From: CAZBUK01 sp964495085
GTDB lineage: Bacteria; Bacteroidota; Ignavibacteria; T3Sed10-11
DNA: 21,468 nt
Direction of reading: 5' to 3'
Assembly (NCBI GenBank): GCA_964495085.1
Contig: CAZBUK010000071.1
Coordinates: 1-21,468, forward strand
In this document: piece after piece, positions 13,474-21,468 of the stretch
How positions within the stretch are numbered: position 1 is the stretch's first letter
Layout: each line of letters opens with the position of its first letter
Position numbers and translations under genes: made by a program
Notes under the pieces: model-generated
What the model saw: the letters and a program-made list of their open reading frames with translations, nothing else
Told to the model about the DNA's origin: nothing
The model's database searches: none

Positions 13474-16095
13474 TCAGGGACCGAAGAGAAAGAAGGTCCC
13501 CCAGAAGTGAGGATGCGAGTATTGCGGCGTTGCGATGAGGGTCGCGAGCGCCTGGAAATAGGCGTCCTCGAACGACATCTGCATCGAGAGGTTCGAGAAG
13601 ATATTTTCGTTGAACCATTTCGCCGAGCGGGCTTCCCGCTGCCAGAAATTCACGGATACATAGCGCGATCCGTTCAACTGCAGCATAAAAGGATGGAGTG
13701 CGTTCAATCCTTCCACAACGTTGCCGGTGTTCACGAGTATGACCGCCGGGAATGACGAAATGCCGAGCATCTGTCTGAGATCGATCTGCCTGACGGCGAT
13801 GGATCCCTCCCTCGTCAGCGAAAAATAGGAGTGCTCCGGATTTTCCGGCTTATAATAGAATTCGGTCGCCAGATAGAGCACCTCTCCCCGTTCCGCCTGT
13901 AAATTTTCCAGTGATGCGTTCCCCTCCAGGTAAATGCGTGCATTCCGATCGATGCCGCGAATATCCCGCACCTCGTAATCGATGTCCCAATCGAATCCTT
14001 CGGGATTCCCGAATGCGACAATATTGCTCAGGGAAGGGATGGATTTCAAATCGAAGGTGAGAGAGGATACCGAACTGAGATATGAAATTTTATAGCGCTC
14101 GGCCATATACTGGCGTCGTCTGCCGGTCGGTTCTCTGAGCGTGTGCAGCGGGATGCCCGGCATCTCCGGAGGAAGCACAAAAATGATCCGTCCGGAGTTG
14201 CCGATATCTTGGCGGATCGGTTCGATAAACATCTGGTATACCCGCGATGAGAGATTCTCGAACTGCCTCAACAGGTTCCGGTCTGAGGTTCCGTCCTCGG
14301 CGGCATAGACAGTCGCGGATGCGATCAGCCGCTGATATTCGTGGACGAGGTGCATTAGGTCGTTCCGCGGGATAGGAACGGTCCGTACTCTGTAGGAAGC
14401 ACGGCTTACTATAAAAATGTGCATCTGTGTCCTGCCGGGAAAGTACGATACGACCGTCCGTCCCTGCTGCAGCGCGCGTTGAATCTCGGATCTGGATGGA
14501 GATTTTTTGTCGAATATCGCGCCGCTGTTAGGGAGCAAACGCTCAAGCGTTCCCTGTGTCGTCTCGTATTCCTGCCTGACTGCCGGGAGCATCGATCTGA
14601 TCGTCTGGCGCTGCATGGCGGACCGTTCCGACTGCTCGTAGGTTATCAGGCGGCCATGCTCGAGCGCGTCCAGGCGCTTGCGTACGACACGGAGCGATTC
14701 TGCTGCTTCGGCGGCAGATGGTTCGGAAGCAGAGAGTCCGATTCGCTTGATCGTGCCGATAAGACTCTCATGCCGGGATTTCTCGGTATAGAAAAGGGCT
14801 TCGTCGAACCGTTCAAGGCGTATGAGCTCATCGACTAAATAATTTGTCAATTCGGCGCACGGATCCTGAAGCGAATTGCGATTCTCGAAGAGCCGCTGTC
14901 CCGATATACGGTCCAGCGATACCGGTTCCGTACCGAGCAGCGAGAGGGCCTGCTTGTAGAGCTCGACCGCGTCGACGTTTTTTCCGAGGTAACTTTCGCT
15001 CCGCGCCTGCTGAAAGAATGCATACGACTGGCCGGGGAGATATTGCATCCGGCCGAAGTGTGATTCCGCACTTCGGGAGATCTGCAGCGCCTGCCGGATC
15101 AATTCTTCGTTTTCTATAACCGCACCGAATGAGTAGTAGACATCGGACTGGCCGAGCAGCGCGAATCCGTAGGAAATCTGCCGGTCGAAATCGCGGGTGA
15201 GGTCGGCGAGAAGGTTAAAATGGGCAAGCGACTCGCGGAAGCGTCCCTGCAGCTGATACGTCCCCGCTAGTGATTCCAGCAGCTCGAGAAAAGAGGGATC
15301 GTTGCGCGGTGTCTCCTTAAATCTGTTCCAGGATTCTTCGTATAAGGCGAGCGCTGCCGAATAATTCCCGACCGCTTTATAATATCTTCCGAGGACCAGC
15401 GTGCGATCGATGAGCAGTATAGGGTCGGTAATGCGGTCTTCAAGTGCCTCCGCCTCTCGAAGGTAGGCGAACGCATCCGCCGTAAGCTGACGGCGAAGGC
15501 TGTTTTCTGCAAGCGCCACCAGTGTTTCATAATGCATCGATGTGCGTTCGACGGCAGATGCAGCGGAGAGGGCATGATTTAGATGGCGCTGAGCAATGTC
15601 GGCCCGGCCCAGATCGGCTTCGATCCTTCCGAGATTCAAAGCCGCACGGATCTCTCCGGCAGGATAACTGAAGAACCTGGTGATCGTCAGCGCATCGTTA
15701 TAGAGCGAGCGTTCACGCTCAAGATCGCCGAGCTTTCCGGCAAGGCGGGCGGCCGCGAAAAAAGCGTCCATCTCCGACGACCGGTCTCCTGCTCTCCGGG
15801 AATTTTCTACCGAACGCTCGTACCACTCGAACGCCGCATCAAATTCTCCCTGCTCTTCCGATATAAAACCGAGATATCGCTGATGCGACGCGACGCGTCC
15901 CACGCGTCCAAGCTCCGCGTCGACGGCGAGCAGATTCCGGAATGCGTACTCGGCCTCCGAGTATCTTCCGCGCTCGGCATATTGTACCGCCCGCTCATAT
16001 AATACATTGGCAGATTCGACGCGATCGTCCGGGGGTTTCTCGCAGGAAACGAGCATGAGTAAGGAGAGAACGACAACGAGGAGGTGTCTGGTCAT
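13474..16095 (-). CDS. TPR-CHAT lipoprotein with degenerate caspase-like dyad
   Basis: The 873-aa protein begins with a lipoprotein signal (lipobox LVSC, Cys about 19). Residues about 30-430 hold tandem TPR helices (such as AVQYAERGRYSEAEYAFRNL), followed by a helical linker (about 460-540) and a C-terminal CHAT domain (about 560-873) ending in HPHFWGTFFLFG, the family's typical end. Active CHAT proteases have ATHG and SAC; here the positions read ATEF (about 745) and LVNTGN (about 790), so both His and Cys are absent. It is probably a periplasmic or surface scaffold, not a protease. It is last in the adk operon, 8 nt after the barrel protein gene, and its stop mirrors that of the converging methyltransferase. 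Confidence 0.85.
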   Translation of the reverse strand: MTRHLLVVVLSLLMLVSCEKPPDDRVESANVLYERAVQYAERGRYSEAEYAFRNLLAVDAELGRVGRVASHQRYLGFISEEQGEFDAAFEWYERSVENSRRAGDRSSEMDAFFAAARLAGKLGDLERERSLYNDALTITRFFSYPAGEIRAALNLGRIEADLGRADIAQRHLNHALSAASAVERTSMHYETLVALAENSLRRQLTADAFAYLREAEALEDRITDPILLIDRTLVLGRYYKAVGNYSAALALYEESWNRFKETPRNDPSFLELLESLAGTYQLQGRFRESLAHFNLLADLTRDFDRQISYGFALLGQSDVYYSFGAVIENEELIRQALQISRSAESHFGRMQYLPGQSYAFFQQARSESYLGKNVDAVELYKQALSLLGTEPVSLDRISGQRLFENRNSLQDPCAELTNYLVDELIRLERFDEALFYTEKSRHESLIGTIKRIGLSASEPSAAEAAESLRVVRKRLDALEHGRLITYEQSERSAMQRQTIRSMLPAVRQEYETTQGTLERLLPNSGAIFDKKSPSRSEIQRALQQGRTVVSYFPGRTQMHIFIVSRASYRVRTVPIPRNDLMHLVHEYQRLIASATVYAAEDGTSDRNLLRQFENLSSRVYQMFIEPIRQDIGNSGRIIFVLPPEMPGIPLHTLREPTGRRRQYMAERYKISYLSSVSSLTFDLKSIPSLSNIVAFGNPEGFDWDIDYEVRDIRGIDRNARIYLEGNASLENLQAERGEVLYLATEFYYKPENPEHSYFSLTREGSIAVRQIDLRQMLGISSFPAVILVNTGNVVEGLNALHPFMLQLNGSRYVSVNFWQREARSAKWFNENIFSNLSMQMSFEDAYFQALATLIATPQYSHPHFWGTFFLFGP

Positions 16096-16103
16096 AACGA
16101 AGA

Positions 16104-17042
16104 TCAGATTGCAATGCCCAAACCGATGCTGGCTATCTTATAGTCTCCGAATGTATAATCGGCATTTATGTTGAAGATGACGAATTTAAGGGAGAGCCCC
16201 AGATTGCCGCGGAATCTTTCTTCGACCTTGCTGGCGAATTCGACTGCGTGCGCAGGCACTTCCTGATCGTCGTTCGGCGGAGGAGAGTAATCGTAGCGTA
16301 TCGAGAAGTCCGTAGATTCCATCCCGACTCCTCCGTAGAAGGTCAGGCTCGAATACGACGTGCTGGCAATGAGACTATACGTTTGACCGGTACCTTCGAC
16401 GTGCGATCCCAGTTTCACCATCTGAAACATTCCCTGAACCGACAGGTCGAATGGAATCCCGGAAACGTATTGGCTGAGACTATGCTGAACGCCTCCGCCC
16501 AACACGTCTATGTCTCCAATCTTGTCATCGAACTTCGTGGATGGAAGATACCGGATTATAAACTGCGTCCCGAGGATATTACCGATGTGAAGCTGAGGAA
16601 CATAGATCGGAATGACGCTCCAGTTAAAACCGTCGGGGAAACTATTTTCTTCTCCTTGAACCGACCTGTCGGCATCGAACGAACTCCCCTGGCCTCCGAC
16701 GATTGTTGCTGTGGTTTTCTGAGATCCGTCGATCGGGGAGACGGCAGAATACGATTTATCATGAGCAGGGACGACGGCAGCCATAGCTTTCAGGCCGAGA
16801 TATATCTCGGTCCCCCCCTTGATCTCGGCAGTGTGATACAGGGAGCGGTTCAGATTGAAGGCGATCGACTTCAGCAGCGGATTAATGTATCCTTCGGCAT
16901 TTTCGCGACTGAGTAAACTAAGTTGTTCGTCCAATTTCCTCTCGTCGTCGCTCGCAGCGGCCTGAATTGGATGGAGCGCCGTTATCAGGATCGAGAACAG
17001 GAGGACCATGGAGAGCTGCCGATATGATGCCATAATCTTCAT
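16104..17042 (-). CDS. Predicted outer-membrane beta-barrel protein, DUF6588-like
   Basis: The 312-aa protein has an N-terminal signal peptide (to about residue 29, IQAAAS) and alternating hydrophobic strands with aromatic girdle residues, ending in GDYKIASIGLGIAI, a barrel-type last strand although without a terminal Phe. The pattern FIIRYLPSTKFDDKIGDIDVLGGGVQHSL resembles what I recall of DUF6588 proteins of Bacteroidota, a tentative match. Function is unknown. The gene lies 5 nt after gdpD and 8 nt before the CHAT lipoprotein gene, so barrel and CHAT protein are made together and may interact at the cell envelope (inference). AGGA lies close upstream of the ATG. Confidence 0.72.
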   Translation of the reverse strand: MKIMASYRQLSMVLLFSILITALHPIQAAASDDERKLDEQLSLLSRENAEGYINPLLKSIAFNLNRSLYHTAEIKGGTEIYLGLKAMAAVVPAHDKSYSAVSPIDGSQKTTATIVGGQGSSFDADRSVQGEENSFPDGFNWSVIPIYVPQLHIGNILGTQFIIRYLPSTKFDDKIGDIDVLGGGVQHSLSQYVSGIPFDLSVQGMFQMVKLGSHVEGTGQTYSLIASTSYSSLTFYGGVGMESTDFSIRYDYSPPPNDDQEVPAHAVEFASKVEERFRGNLGLSLKFVIFNINADYTFGDYKIASIGLGIAI

Positions 17043-17047
17043 CTTTC

Positions 17048-17863
17048 CTACGATGCCTTCCGATCGCCGTACCGGCGCAGGGCTTCGATCAGCTTATCGG
17101 GATAATCCGAGACGAGAACGGTAATCCCGCTATCCAGCATCCTGTCGATATCGCTCTGGCTCTCCAATCCGTAAACGCCGATGATTATATCGTGTTTCCG
17201 TGCATTTTCAATCCGGCGCTTCGTGGCATCCCGTTTGCCGCATACGAAAACCTCGGCGCCGGCCGGCTTTGCCAGACCGGAGGGGAGTCTCCCTGCATGC
17301 ATGATGGGATGGAAGATAACGCCGGTGTGGACGTCCGGATTCACACCTTTCAGGTATTTCATAAGCATATGATTGAACGAAGAGAAGAGAACTCTGTTGA
17401 GCAGACCCATATTTTTTACCAGTTCGAACGTCCTGTCGGCGATTTCGGTATCCGCCCTTCTGATCACGGTATCGGTCTTTATTTCAATGTTCACGTAGAC
17501 CTTAGGAGCGATCAGTTCCAGCGCTTCGCGCAGCGTGGGGATGTGTTCCCCGGCGAACGAACGGTTAAACCACGATCCGGCATCCAATCGTGAAAGCTCT
17601 TCGAGCGTCATGGCGGAAACCTTGCCGCTGCCGTCCGTCGTTCGGTCGACTTTGTCGTCGTGGATCACCACGACTTCCCGTTCGCGGCTGAGTTGGACAT
17701 CGAATTCGATCATATCGACGCCCGCATCGAGCGCCATGCGGAAAGCAGACATCGTATTTTCCGGCGCTCTACCGGAGAAACCGCGGTGCGCTATGACCAT
17801 AGGTTTCCGGGCCATTCCGAGAATCGTTTTCGGCGTTGCCTTTCCCTGTTCGCTCGTGCTCAC
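17048..17863 (-). CDS. ugpQ: Glycerophosphodiester phosphodiesterase
   Basis: The 271-aa protein has the GDPD signature: IAHRG (His26-Arg27), APENT (Glu35), IEFDVQ (Glu53, Asp55) and VIHDD (His68-Asp69), followed by the TIM-barrel segment VNIEIKT. It hydrolyses glycerophosphodiesters to glycerol-3-phosphate and an alcohol. There is no signal peptide, so it is cytoplasmic like UgpQ. It starts at GTG 17863, overlapping the adk stop by four bases (GTGA), so translation is coupled; a later ATG at residue 17 is possible. Its place between adenylate kinase and two envelope genes is unusual. Confidence 0.92.
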   Translation of the reverse strand: MSTSEQGKATPKTILGMARKPMVIAHRGFSGRAPENTMSAFRMALDAGVDMIEFDVQLSREREVVVIHDDKVDRTTDGSGKVSAMTLEELSRLDAGSWFNRSFAGEHIPTLREALELIAPKVYVNIEIKTDTVIRRADTEIADRTFELVKNMGLLNRVLFSSFNHMLMKYLKGVNPDVHTGVIFHPIMHAGRLPSGLAKPAGAEVFVCGKRDATKRRIENARKHDIIIGVYGLESQSDIDRMLDSGITVLVSDYPDKLIEALRRYGDRKAS

Positions 17864-18534
17864 TTCACGCTTCCCCGCTCTCCGATTGATCCGTTCTCTA
17901 ATTCACGAATAATTCTTTCCAGAACGGTATATACATCTCCCCTCCCGTCAACATGTTTCAGCAATCCCGCTTTCTCATAATATCCTCTCACCGGCTGGGT
18001 CGAATCGTTGTACACCTTGAGACGATGCCGTACGATCTCCGGTTTATCGTCATCGCGCTGGTACAGTGTTCCACTACATCGCGGGCAGGGAGCTTCGGGG
18101 TCGATGCCATCGGCGGTTTGATTGAATATCTGGTTACAAAGATTACACATCCAGCGCTGGGATAACCGGGTGATTATTTCATCTTCGTCGATTTCGATGG
18201 AGATAACCGCGTTCACTCCGAGGTTTAGTTCGCGGAAAACAATATCGAGCGCTTCGGCCTGCGCTACCGTCCGGGGGAACCCGTCGAGGACGAATCCTTG
18301 TTCGCATTCGCATCTGCCGAGAACATCGCGGATGAGACCTATCATGACATCGTCGGGCACAAGCCGGCCGAGGTCCATATACTCCCTGGCTCTTTTACCG
18401 AGTCCCGTACCTTCGTCGACTGCTTTCCTCAGAATATCGCCGGTTGAAATATGAGGGATAGAATAGCGTTTTCGCAATAGATCGGCCTGTGTTCCTTTAC
18501 CAACGCCGGGAGGGCCGAATATGATTAACCGCAT
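17860..18534 (-). CDS. adk: Adenylate kinase, zinc-binding long form
   Basis: The 224-aa enzyme interconverts ATP+AMP and 2 ADP in the cytoplasm. It has P-loop GPPGVGKGTQ (7-16), the AMP-binding STGDILR and GFVLDGFPRT, and a LID domain with four cysteines CNLC (130, 133) and CPRC (150, 153), the structural-zinc arrangement of long-form kinases. ATG 18534 is preceded by GGAG at 7 nt; upstream in-frame codons do not match the family. A sigma-70-type promoter lies just upstream. It heads a four-gene operon (adk, gdpD, barrel protein, CHAT lipoprotein) with very short gaps. Confidence 0.97.
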   Translation of the reverse strand: MRLIIFGPPGVGKGTQADLLRKRYSIPHISTGDILRKAVDEGTGLGKRAREYMDLGRLVPDDVMIGLIRDVLGRCECEQGFVLDGFPRTVAQAEALDIVFRELNLGVNAVISIEIDEDEIITRLSQRWMCNLCNQIFNQTADGIDPEAPCPRCSGTLYQRDDDKPEIVRHRLKVYNDSTQPVRGYYEKAGLLKHVDGRGDVYTVLERIIRELENGSIGERGSVK

Positions 18535-18568
18535 GCACAAACTCCGGATGATTTCCTGATTATATATT

Positions 18569-18596
18569 ATTATAGAGGCAGGATGACAACATACAA
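18569..18596 (-). promoter_or_regulatory. Sigma-70-type promoter of the adk operon
   Basis: On minus, TTGTAT and a perfect TATAAT are 16 bases apart, with transcription expected near 18562, giving a leader of about 28 nt to the adk ATG. All four operon genes follow without room for another strong promoter. Confidence 0.65.
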
Positions 18597-18742
18597 GCGT
18601 CCGCTGCGTCCAATTCTCCGTCCGGCGCCTGTATGCCTCCCGGGCTGAATATTCCATCCGGCGCCGAACCGGTAATTTTCAAGATAAATAAAAACGTTTT
18701 GATTTCCAATTAAACGTGTTTTCGCGGTATTTCTGGCGGTTA

Positions 18743-18772
18743 TTGACTTTATAGGTGTTATATCTCTATTAT
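18743..18772 (+). promoter_or_regulatory. Sigma-70-type promoter reading toward the small membrane protein
   Basis: TTGACT and TATTAT are separated by 18 bases. Transcription from about 18780 would give a leader of some 390 nt before the ATG at 19170, long enough to hold a regulatory or non-coding RNA. Confidence 0.5.
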
Positions 18773-18886
18773 ATAGACCACCTTGAGCTATTCGTTGAAT
18801 TCGAAAGTGAAGGGATTCAACCTGCGATATTTCATTGACCGAAGAAATGAGTCTATAGATGAGTATTGGATTACCCGATATATGAG

Positions 18887-18918
18887 ATCCGATACATACT
18901 AAGATCGAAGTATCGGAT
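18887..18918. repeat. Perfect 9-bp inverted repeat in the leader
   Basis: ATCCGATAC (18887-18895) pairs with GTATCGGAT (18910-18918) around a 14-nt loop. No U-tract follows. It may be an RNA hairpin in the leader or an operator. Confidence 0.45.
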
Positions 18919-19169
18919 TATAATCACATCTTCGTTCTTGCTATCAGCCTGTAGGAATTATCCGGATAGCCTTCAGACGGGATGAATCTGGTCAATGTAG
19001 AACCCACACGATAGCATATCGGGAGACGAGAGTATGGTAGATAATTTGCCGGAGGGGTGTTCCACTTGAGCCCGGAGACACGGCAGAGTTCGTCATGAAG
19101 AACATAATATTATTTATGGGAGATCCTAAATAACCAGCTCATATACTGTACTGAAAGACGGGAGGACCT

Positions 19170-19559
19170 ATGTTACTGTTCCTTTTTAAAAATTTCGCTT
19201 CACAGATAGAAGACCTCATGCTCGCTTTCGTTATTGTAACGAGCATTTATTTTTACGGCCTCATCTGGTGGAACATATTCAACAAGGCAGGCTACAAGCC
19301 GTCAAACGGGCTGCTGATGTACATACCGTTTATCAACCTCGTCATGCTTGCGATGCTGGCGTTCAAAGAATGGCCGTTCACCAGCAACGAGTATATGCGC
19401 TCACTGCGAAAGGCAATCTGGGCCGAACGAAAAGGGAAGATTCAGGAAGCGATCGGTGAATATGAATCGGGGATCGAACATCTCCGCAAACATATTTTAA
19501 CGCTTCGTGAACGGTCGGTCCAGGATGAGGAGCAGCGGGCGATATATAAGATGATATGA
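19170..19559 (+). CDS. Small membrane protein with cytoplasmic helical tail, 129 aa
   Basis: Two membrane segments (about 15-37 and 46-66) are followed by a charged helical tail (about 78-129) with one TPR-like motif, AERKGKIQEAIGEYESGIEHL, and further heptad-like residues. GGAGG precedes the ATG by four bases. The layout suggests a membrane anchor holding a short protein-interaction helix pair in the cytoplasm. I do not recognise the family. It may be transcribed from the promoter near 18743 through a long leader. Confidence 0.75.
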   Translation: MLLFLFKNFASQIEDLMLAFVIVTSIYFYGLIWWNIFNKAGYKPSNGLLMYIPFINLVMLAMLAFKEWPFTSNEYMRSLRKAIWAERKGKIQEAIGEYESGIEHLRKHILTLRERSVQDEEQRAIYKMI

Positions 19560-19975
19560 GCATAGTCGAATCCGTAAACCGGAGTAACTAAGGAACCGAT
19601 CGCTCTGTTTACCCACAGGGCATTACATGACGGAATTTTCTTGTACAGACCTGAATATCCGCAGTTACCCCAAAACGAGGCGCATTCGACTGAATCGCGA
19701 AGCCATCATTAATAGAAGCTCTTGTCTTGTTTTACGCCGGGTTAGATTCCGGCACTATTCCGGAATCGTATGCAAGTCGACATGAAACAACGCTCCGAGC
19801 GGCTACCACCGCCAAAACCTGGTAATGGTTCGTCCCTACGACCGGGAAAGGTAAAGAATCGTCGATGCTTAAGGCGATCCGCCGATTTCACCCACAAGGA
19901 TACACCTCCTTCCCCAACCAACTCCGGTATATGAAATCGGCGTCTACATCCATCAGTTATTCCATCCCGTAACCT
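19560..19975. other. Intergenic region before photolyase with inverted repeats
   Basis: It contains an 8-bp GC-rich hairpin GATTCCGG/CCGGAATC (19745-19767), an 11-bp perfect inverted repeat CGCCGATTTCA/TGAAATCGGCG (19880-19890, 19932-19942), and a possible short minus-strand gene listed separately. No other gene is supported; the first 180 bases show nothing recognisable. Confidence 0.5.
19742..19897 (-). CDS. Possible small protein gene, 51 aa (TTG start)
   Basis: A perfect AAGGAGG ribosome site (19905-19911) stands 7 nt before an in-frame TTG, giving a basic 51-residue protein rich in Arg, Gly, Ser and Phe with two cysteines. The stop codon abuts the GATTCCGG/CCGGAATC hairpin. The ribosome site is among the best in the window, but the composition is odd, TTG is a weak start, and the frame stays open further upstream into the photolyase antisense. 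It could be a remnant, a regulatory short peptide or chance. No family recognised. Confidence 0.25.
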   Translation of the reverse strand: MWVKSADRLKHRRFFTFPGRRDEPLPGFGGGSRSERCFMSTCIRFRNSAGI

Positions 19976-21352
19976 ATGACCCGGAACAGGCTGTATACGT
20001 ACACGATCACACCCTACCGCGGCGGACCGGTAATTTACTGGATGAGCCGCGATCAACGGATACGTGATAACTGGGCCTTGCTGTACGCGCAGCAGCGGGC
20101 GCTGGAATTCAAAGCGCCGCTTGCGATCGTATTCTGCCTGGTACCTGAATTTCTCGGAGCAACGCTCCGTCAGTACGACTTTATGCTGTATGGGTTGGAG
20201 AGGCTTGCGGAACGAGCGAAAAAGTTGAACATCGCATTTCATCTGGTTACCGGCGACCCATCTGCGGAGATACCCCGCTTCATAAAGTCTATCGGAGCCG
20301 GGATGCTCGTCAGCGATTTTTCTCCGCTCCGGATAAACCGCCGATGGAAAGATGGCGTCTGTGCGAAATCAAACATATCGTTCGTTGAAGTCGATGCGCA
20401 CAACATTGTACCATGCAGAACAGCATCGCAAAAGCAGGAATTCGCCGCCTATACGATGAGACCCAGAATTCGCCGTCTGTTGCCTGAATACCTGAAAGAT
20501 TTCCCCTCCGTCAGGAAACATCCTCATCTCTTGCCGAACCCCGTTCCCATAATCGATTGGCGACGCATCAGGGCGCAGCTCAACATCGACACGGCGGTAG
20601 AACCGGCGGATTGGATCGTACCGGGAGAGGATGCCGCAAGGCAAATGCTCGATAGATTCATAGATGAACGGCTCGGTGCGTACGGCGAATTGCGGAACGA
20701 TCCGAATGCCGGAGCGGTTTCGGATCTCTCTCCTTACCTGCATTTCGGACATTTGTCGGCGCAACGTGTTGCACTCGAGATCGGACGATTGCGAAAACAC
20801 AAGGCATCCCGCGTTGCATTCCTCGAAGAACTTATTGTTCGCCGGGAGCTTTCCGATAATTTCTGCTTTTTTAATAAGGCATACGATTCGTTCGAAGGAT
20901 TCCCCGAATGGGCGCAGCATACATTGAACATGCACCGGCGCGATCAACGGGAGTATACGTACCCCGTGGAAATATTCGAATGTTCTCGTACACACGATCC
21001 CCTCTGGAATGCAGCCAACGACCAAATGAGAACTGCGGGAAAAATGCATGGATATATGAGAATGTACTGGGCAAAAAAAATCCTTGAATGGACCCCATCG
21101 CCGGAAGAAGCGCTTGCCGTAGCAGTCTACCTGAACGATAAATATGAATTGGACGGGAGGGATGCGAACGGTTATACCGGAATCGCCTGGAGTCTCGGCG
21201 GAGTTCATGACCGCGCATGGGGTGAACGGCCGGTCTTCGGCAAGATCCGGTACATGAGCTTTGAGGGATGCAGGAGGAAATTTGATGTTGCTGCCTATAT
21301 CAGGAAATGGACCCGGTCCGATTCGAAACTTTCTCCATCCAATAGACGGTAG
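19976..21352 (+). CDS. phr: Class II CPD photolyase
   Basis: The 458-aa protein uses light and FAD to split cyclobutane pyrimidine dimers. Class II hallmarks are GPVIYWMSRDQRIRDNWAL near the start (about 17-35), SPYLHFGHLSAQRVALEI (about 252-269), FLEELIVRRELSDNFCFFN (about 280-298), DPLWNAANDQM and GKMHGYMRMYWAKKILEW (about 355-373), and YLNDKYELDGRDANGYTGIAWSLGGVHDRAWGERPVFGKIRYM toward the end. The length is normal for the class and all core regions appear intact. ATG 19976 has no strong ribosome site. The leader carries an 11-bp inverted repeat. No partner genes are nearby. Confidence 0.97.
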   Translation: MTRNRLYTYTITPYRGGPVIYWMSRDQRIRDNWALLYAQQRALEFKAPLAIVFCLVPEFLGATLRQYDFMLYGLERLAERAKKLNIAFHLVTGDPSAEIPRFIKSIGAGMLVSDFSPLRINRRWKDGVCAKSNISFVEVDAHNIVPCRTASQKQEFAAYTMRPRIRRLLPEYLKDFPSVRKHPHLLPNPVPIIDWRRIRAQLNIDTAVEPADWIVPGEDAARQMLDRFIDERLGAYGELRNDPNAGAVSDLSPYLHFGHLSAQRVALEIGRLRKHKASRVAFLEELIVRRELSDNFCFFNKAYDSFEGFPEWAQHTLNMHRRDQREYTYPVEIFECSRTHDPLWNAANDQMRTAGKMHGYMRMYWAKKILEWTPSPEEALAVAVYLNDKYELDGRDANGYTGIAWSLGGVHDRAWGERPVFGKIRYMSFEGCRRKFDVAAYIRKWTRSDSKLSPSNRR

Positions 21353-21468
21353 TTCTCCCCTCCCTCAGCCAAGGATATATCCAACCAAGTATATACTTCT
21401 CCTAATTATCCTACCGATTGTAACCGCAAAATGTTACAATTGAGCGATATGCACTATTTAGTATGTGC

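Larger units (their letters stand above)
18535..19169. other. Divergent intergenic region with two promoters and a long leader
   Basis: Contains the adk promoter (18569-18596, minus), a promoter on plus (18743-18772), a 9-bp hairpin (18887-18918) and a pair of 12-bp near-identical repeats CCGTCCGGCGCC/CCATCCGGCGCC (18618-18629, 18654-18665). A 38-codon frame from TTG 18784 to TAA 18901 lacks a ribosome site and is not called. The about 390 bp before the small membrane protein gene hold no other gene I can support. Confidence 0.55.

Noticed and set aside
16248..16916. 222-codon plus-strand frame
   Set aside because: Antisense to the barrel protein, whose minus frame has a signal peptide and strand pattern and fits the operon spacing.
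18784..18903. 38-codon plus-strand frame from TTG
   Set aside because: No ribosome site and overlaps the hairpin region; kept only as a remark on the intergenic region.
20369..21208. 279-codon minus-strand frame
   Set aside because: Antisense to the class II photolyase, which is unmistakable on plus.

Overview
The window is about 21.5 kb of chromosomal DNA, roughly half G+C, from a Gram-negative bacterium. Outer-membrane biogenesis is evident: a TonB-dependent receptor, a predicted beta-barrel protein and lipoproteins with clear lipoboxes. The gene mix (175-aa DUF6580-like membrane protein, TPR-CHAT lipoprotein, DUF6588-like barrel, class II photolyase, exported isoaspartyl methyltransferase) would fit the Bacteroidota/Chlorobi/FCB neighbourhood or a related candidate phylum, but no rRNA or other marker settles this. 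No phage genes, insertion sequence or CRISPR array was seen.

Left part (1-4340). Reading leftward: a tRNA-Gly(CCC) with its own terminator, then a cobalamin riboswitch, an intrinsic terminator, a small polytopic membrane protein and a BtuB-like receptor cut by the window edge. This is a B12-repressible uptake operon. Upstream of the tRNA is a 25-bp copy of the tRNA's 5' half, then an 81-nt nested stem element of unknown function. Two small exported hypotheticals on the minus strand follow (239-aa lipoprotein, 85-aa Cys-rich protein), separated by a dispersed-type palindrome.

Middle part (4340-9000). A 386-aa protein of unknown function on the plus strand converges on a minus-strand unit. That unit holds a PspF-like sigma-54 activator with no sensory domain, preceded by a consensus sigma-70 promoter. 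Downstream of the activator a GG-N10-GC sigma-54 promoter precedes an ABC-2 permease and ATPase. Both ATPases in this unit carry unusual motif changes: Walker B Asp to Pro in the activator, and degenerate signature and H-loop in the ABC ATPase.

Right part (9000-21468). A membrane protein with a spermidine-synthase-like domain and an exported isoaspartyl methyltransferase lie on minus. A YjbQ-family protein and a small SAM methyltransferase lie on plus. Then comes a tight minus-strand operon: adenylate kinase, glycerophosphodiesterase, barrel protein, and a TPR-CHAT lipoprotein lacking the CHAT His-Cys dyad. The end carries a small membrane protein and a class II CPD photolyase, both on plus.

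The best leads for something new are the sigma-54 activator/ABC unit, the adk-headed operon delivering a pseudo-CHAT lipoprotein to the envelope, the B12-controlled small membrane protein, and the nested RNA-like element at 2455-2535.
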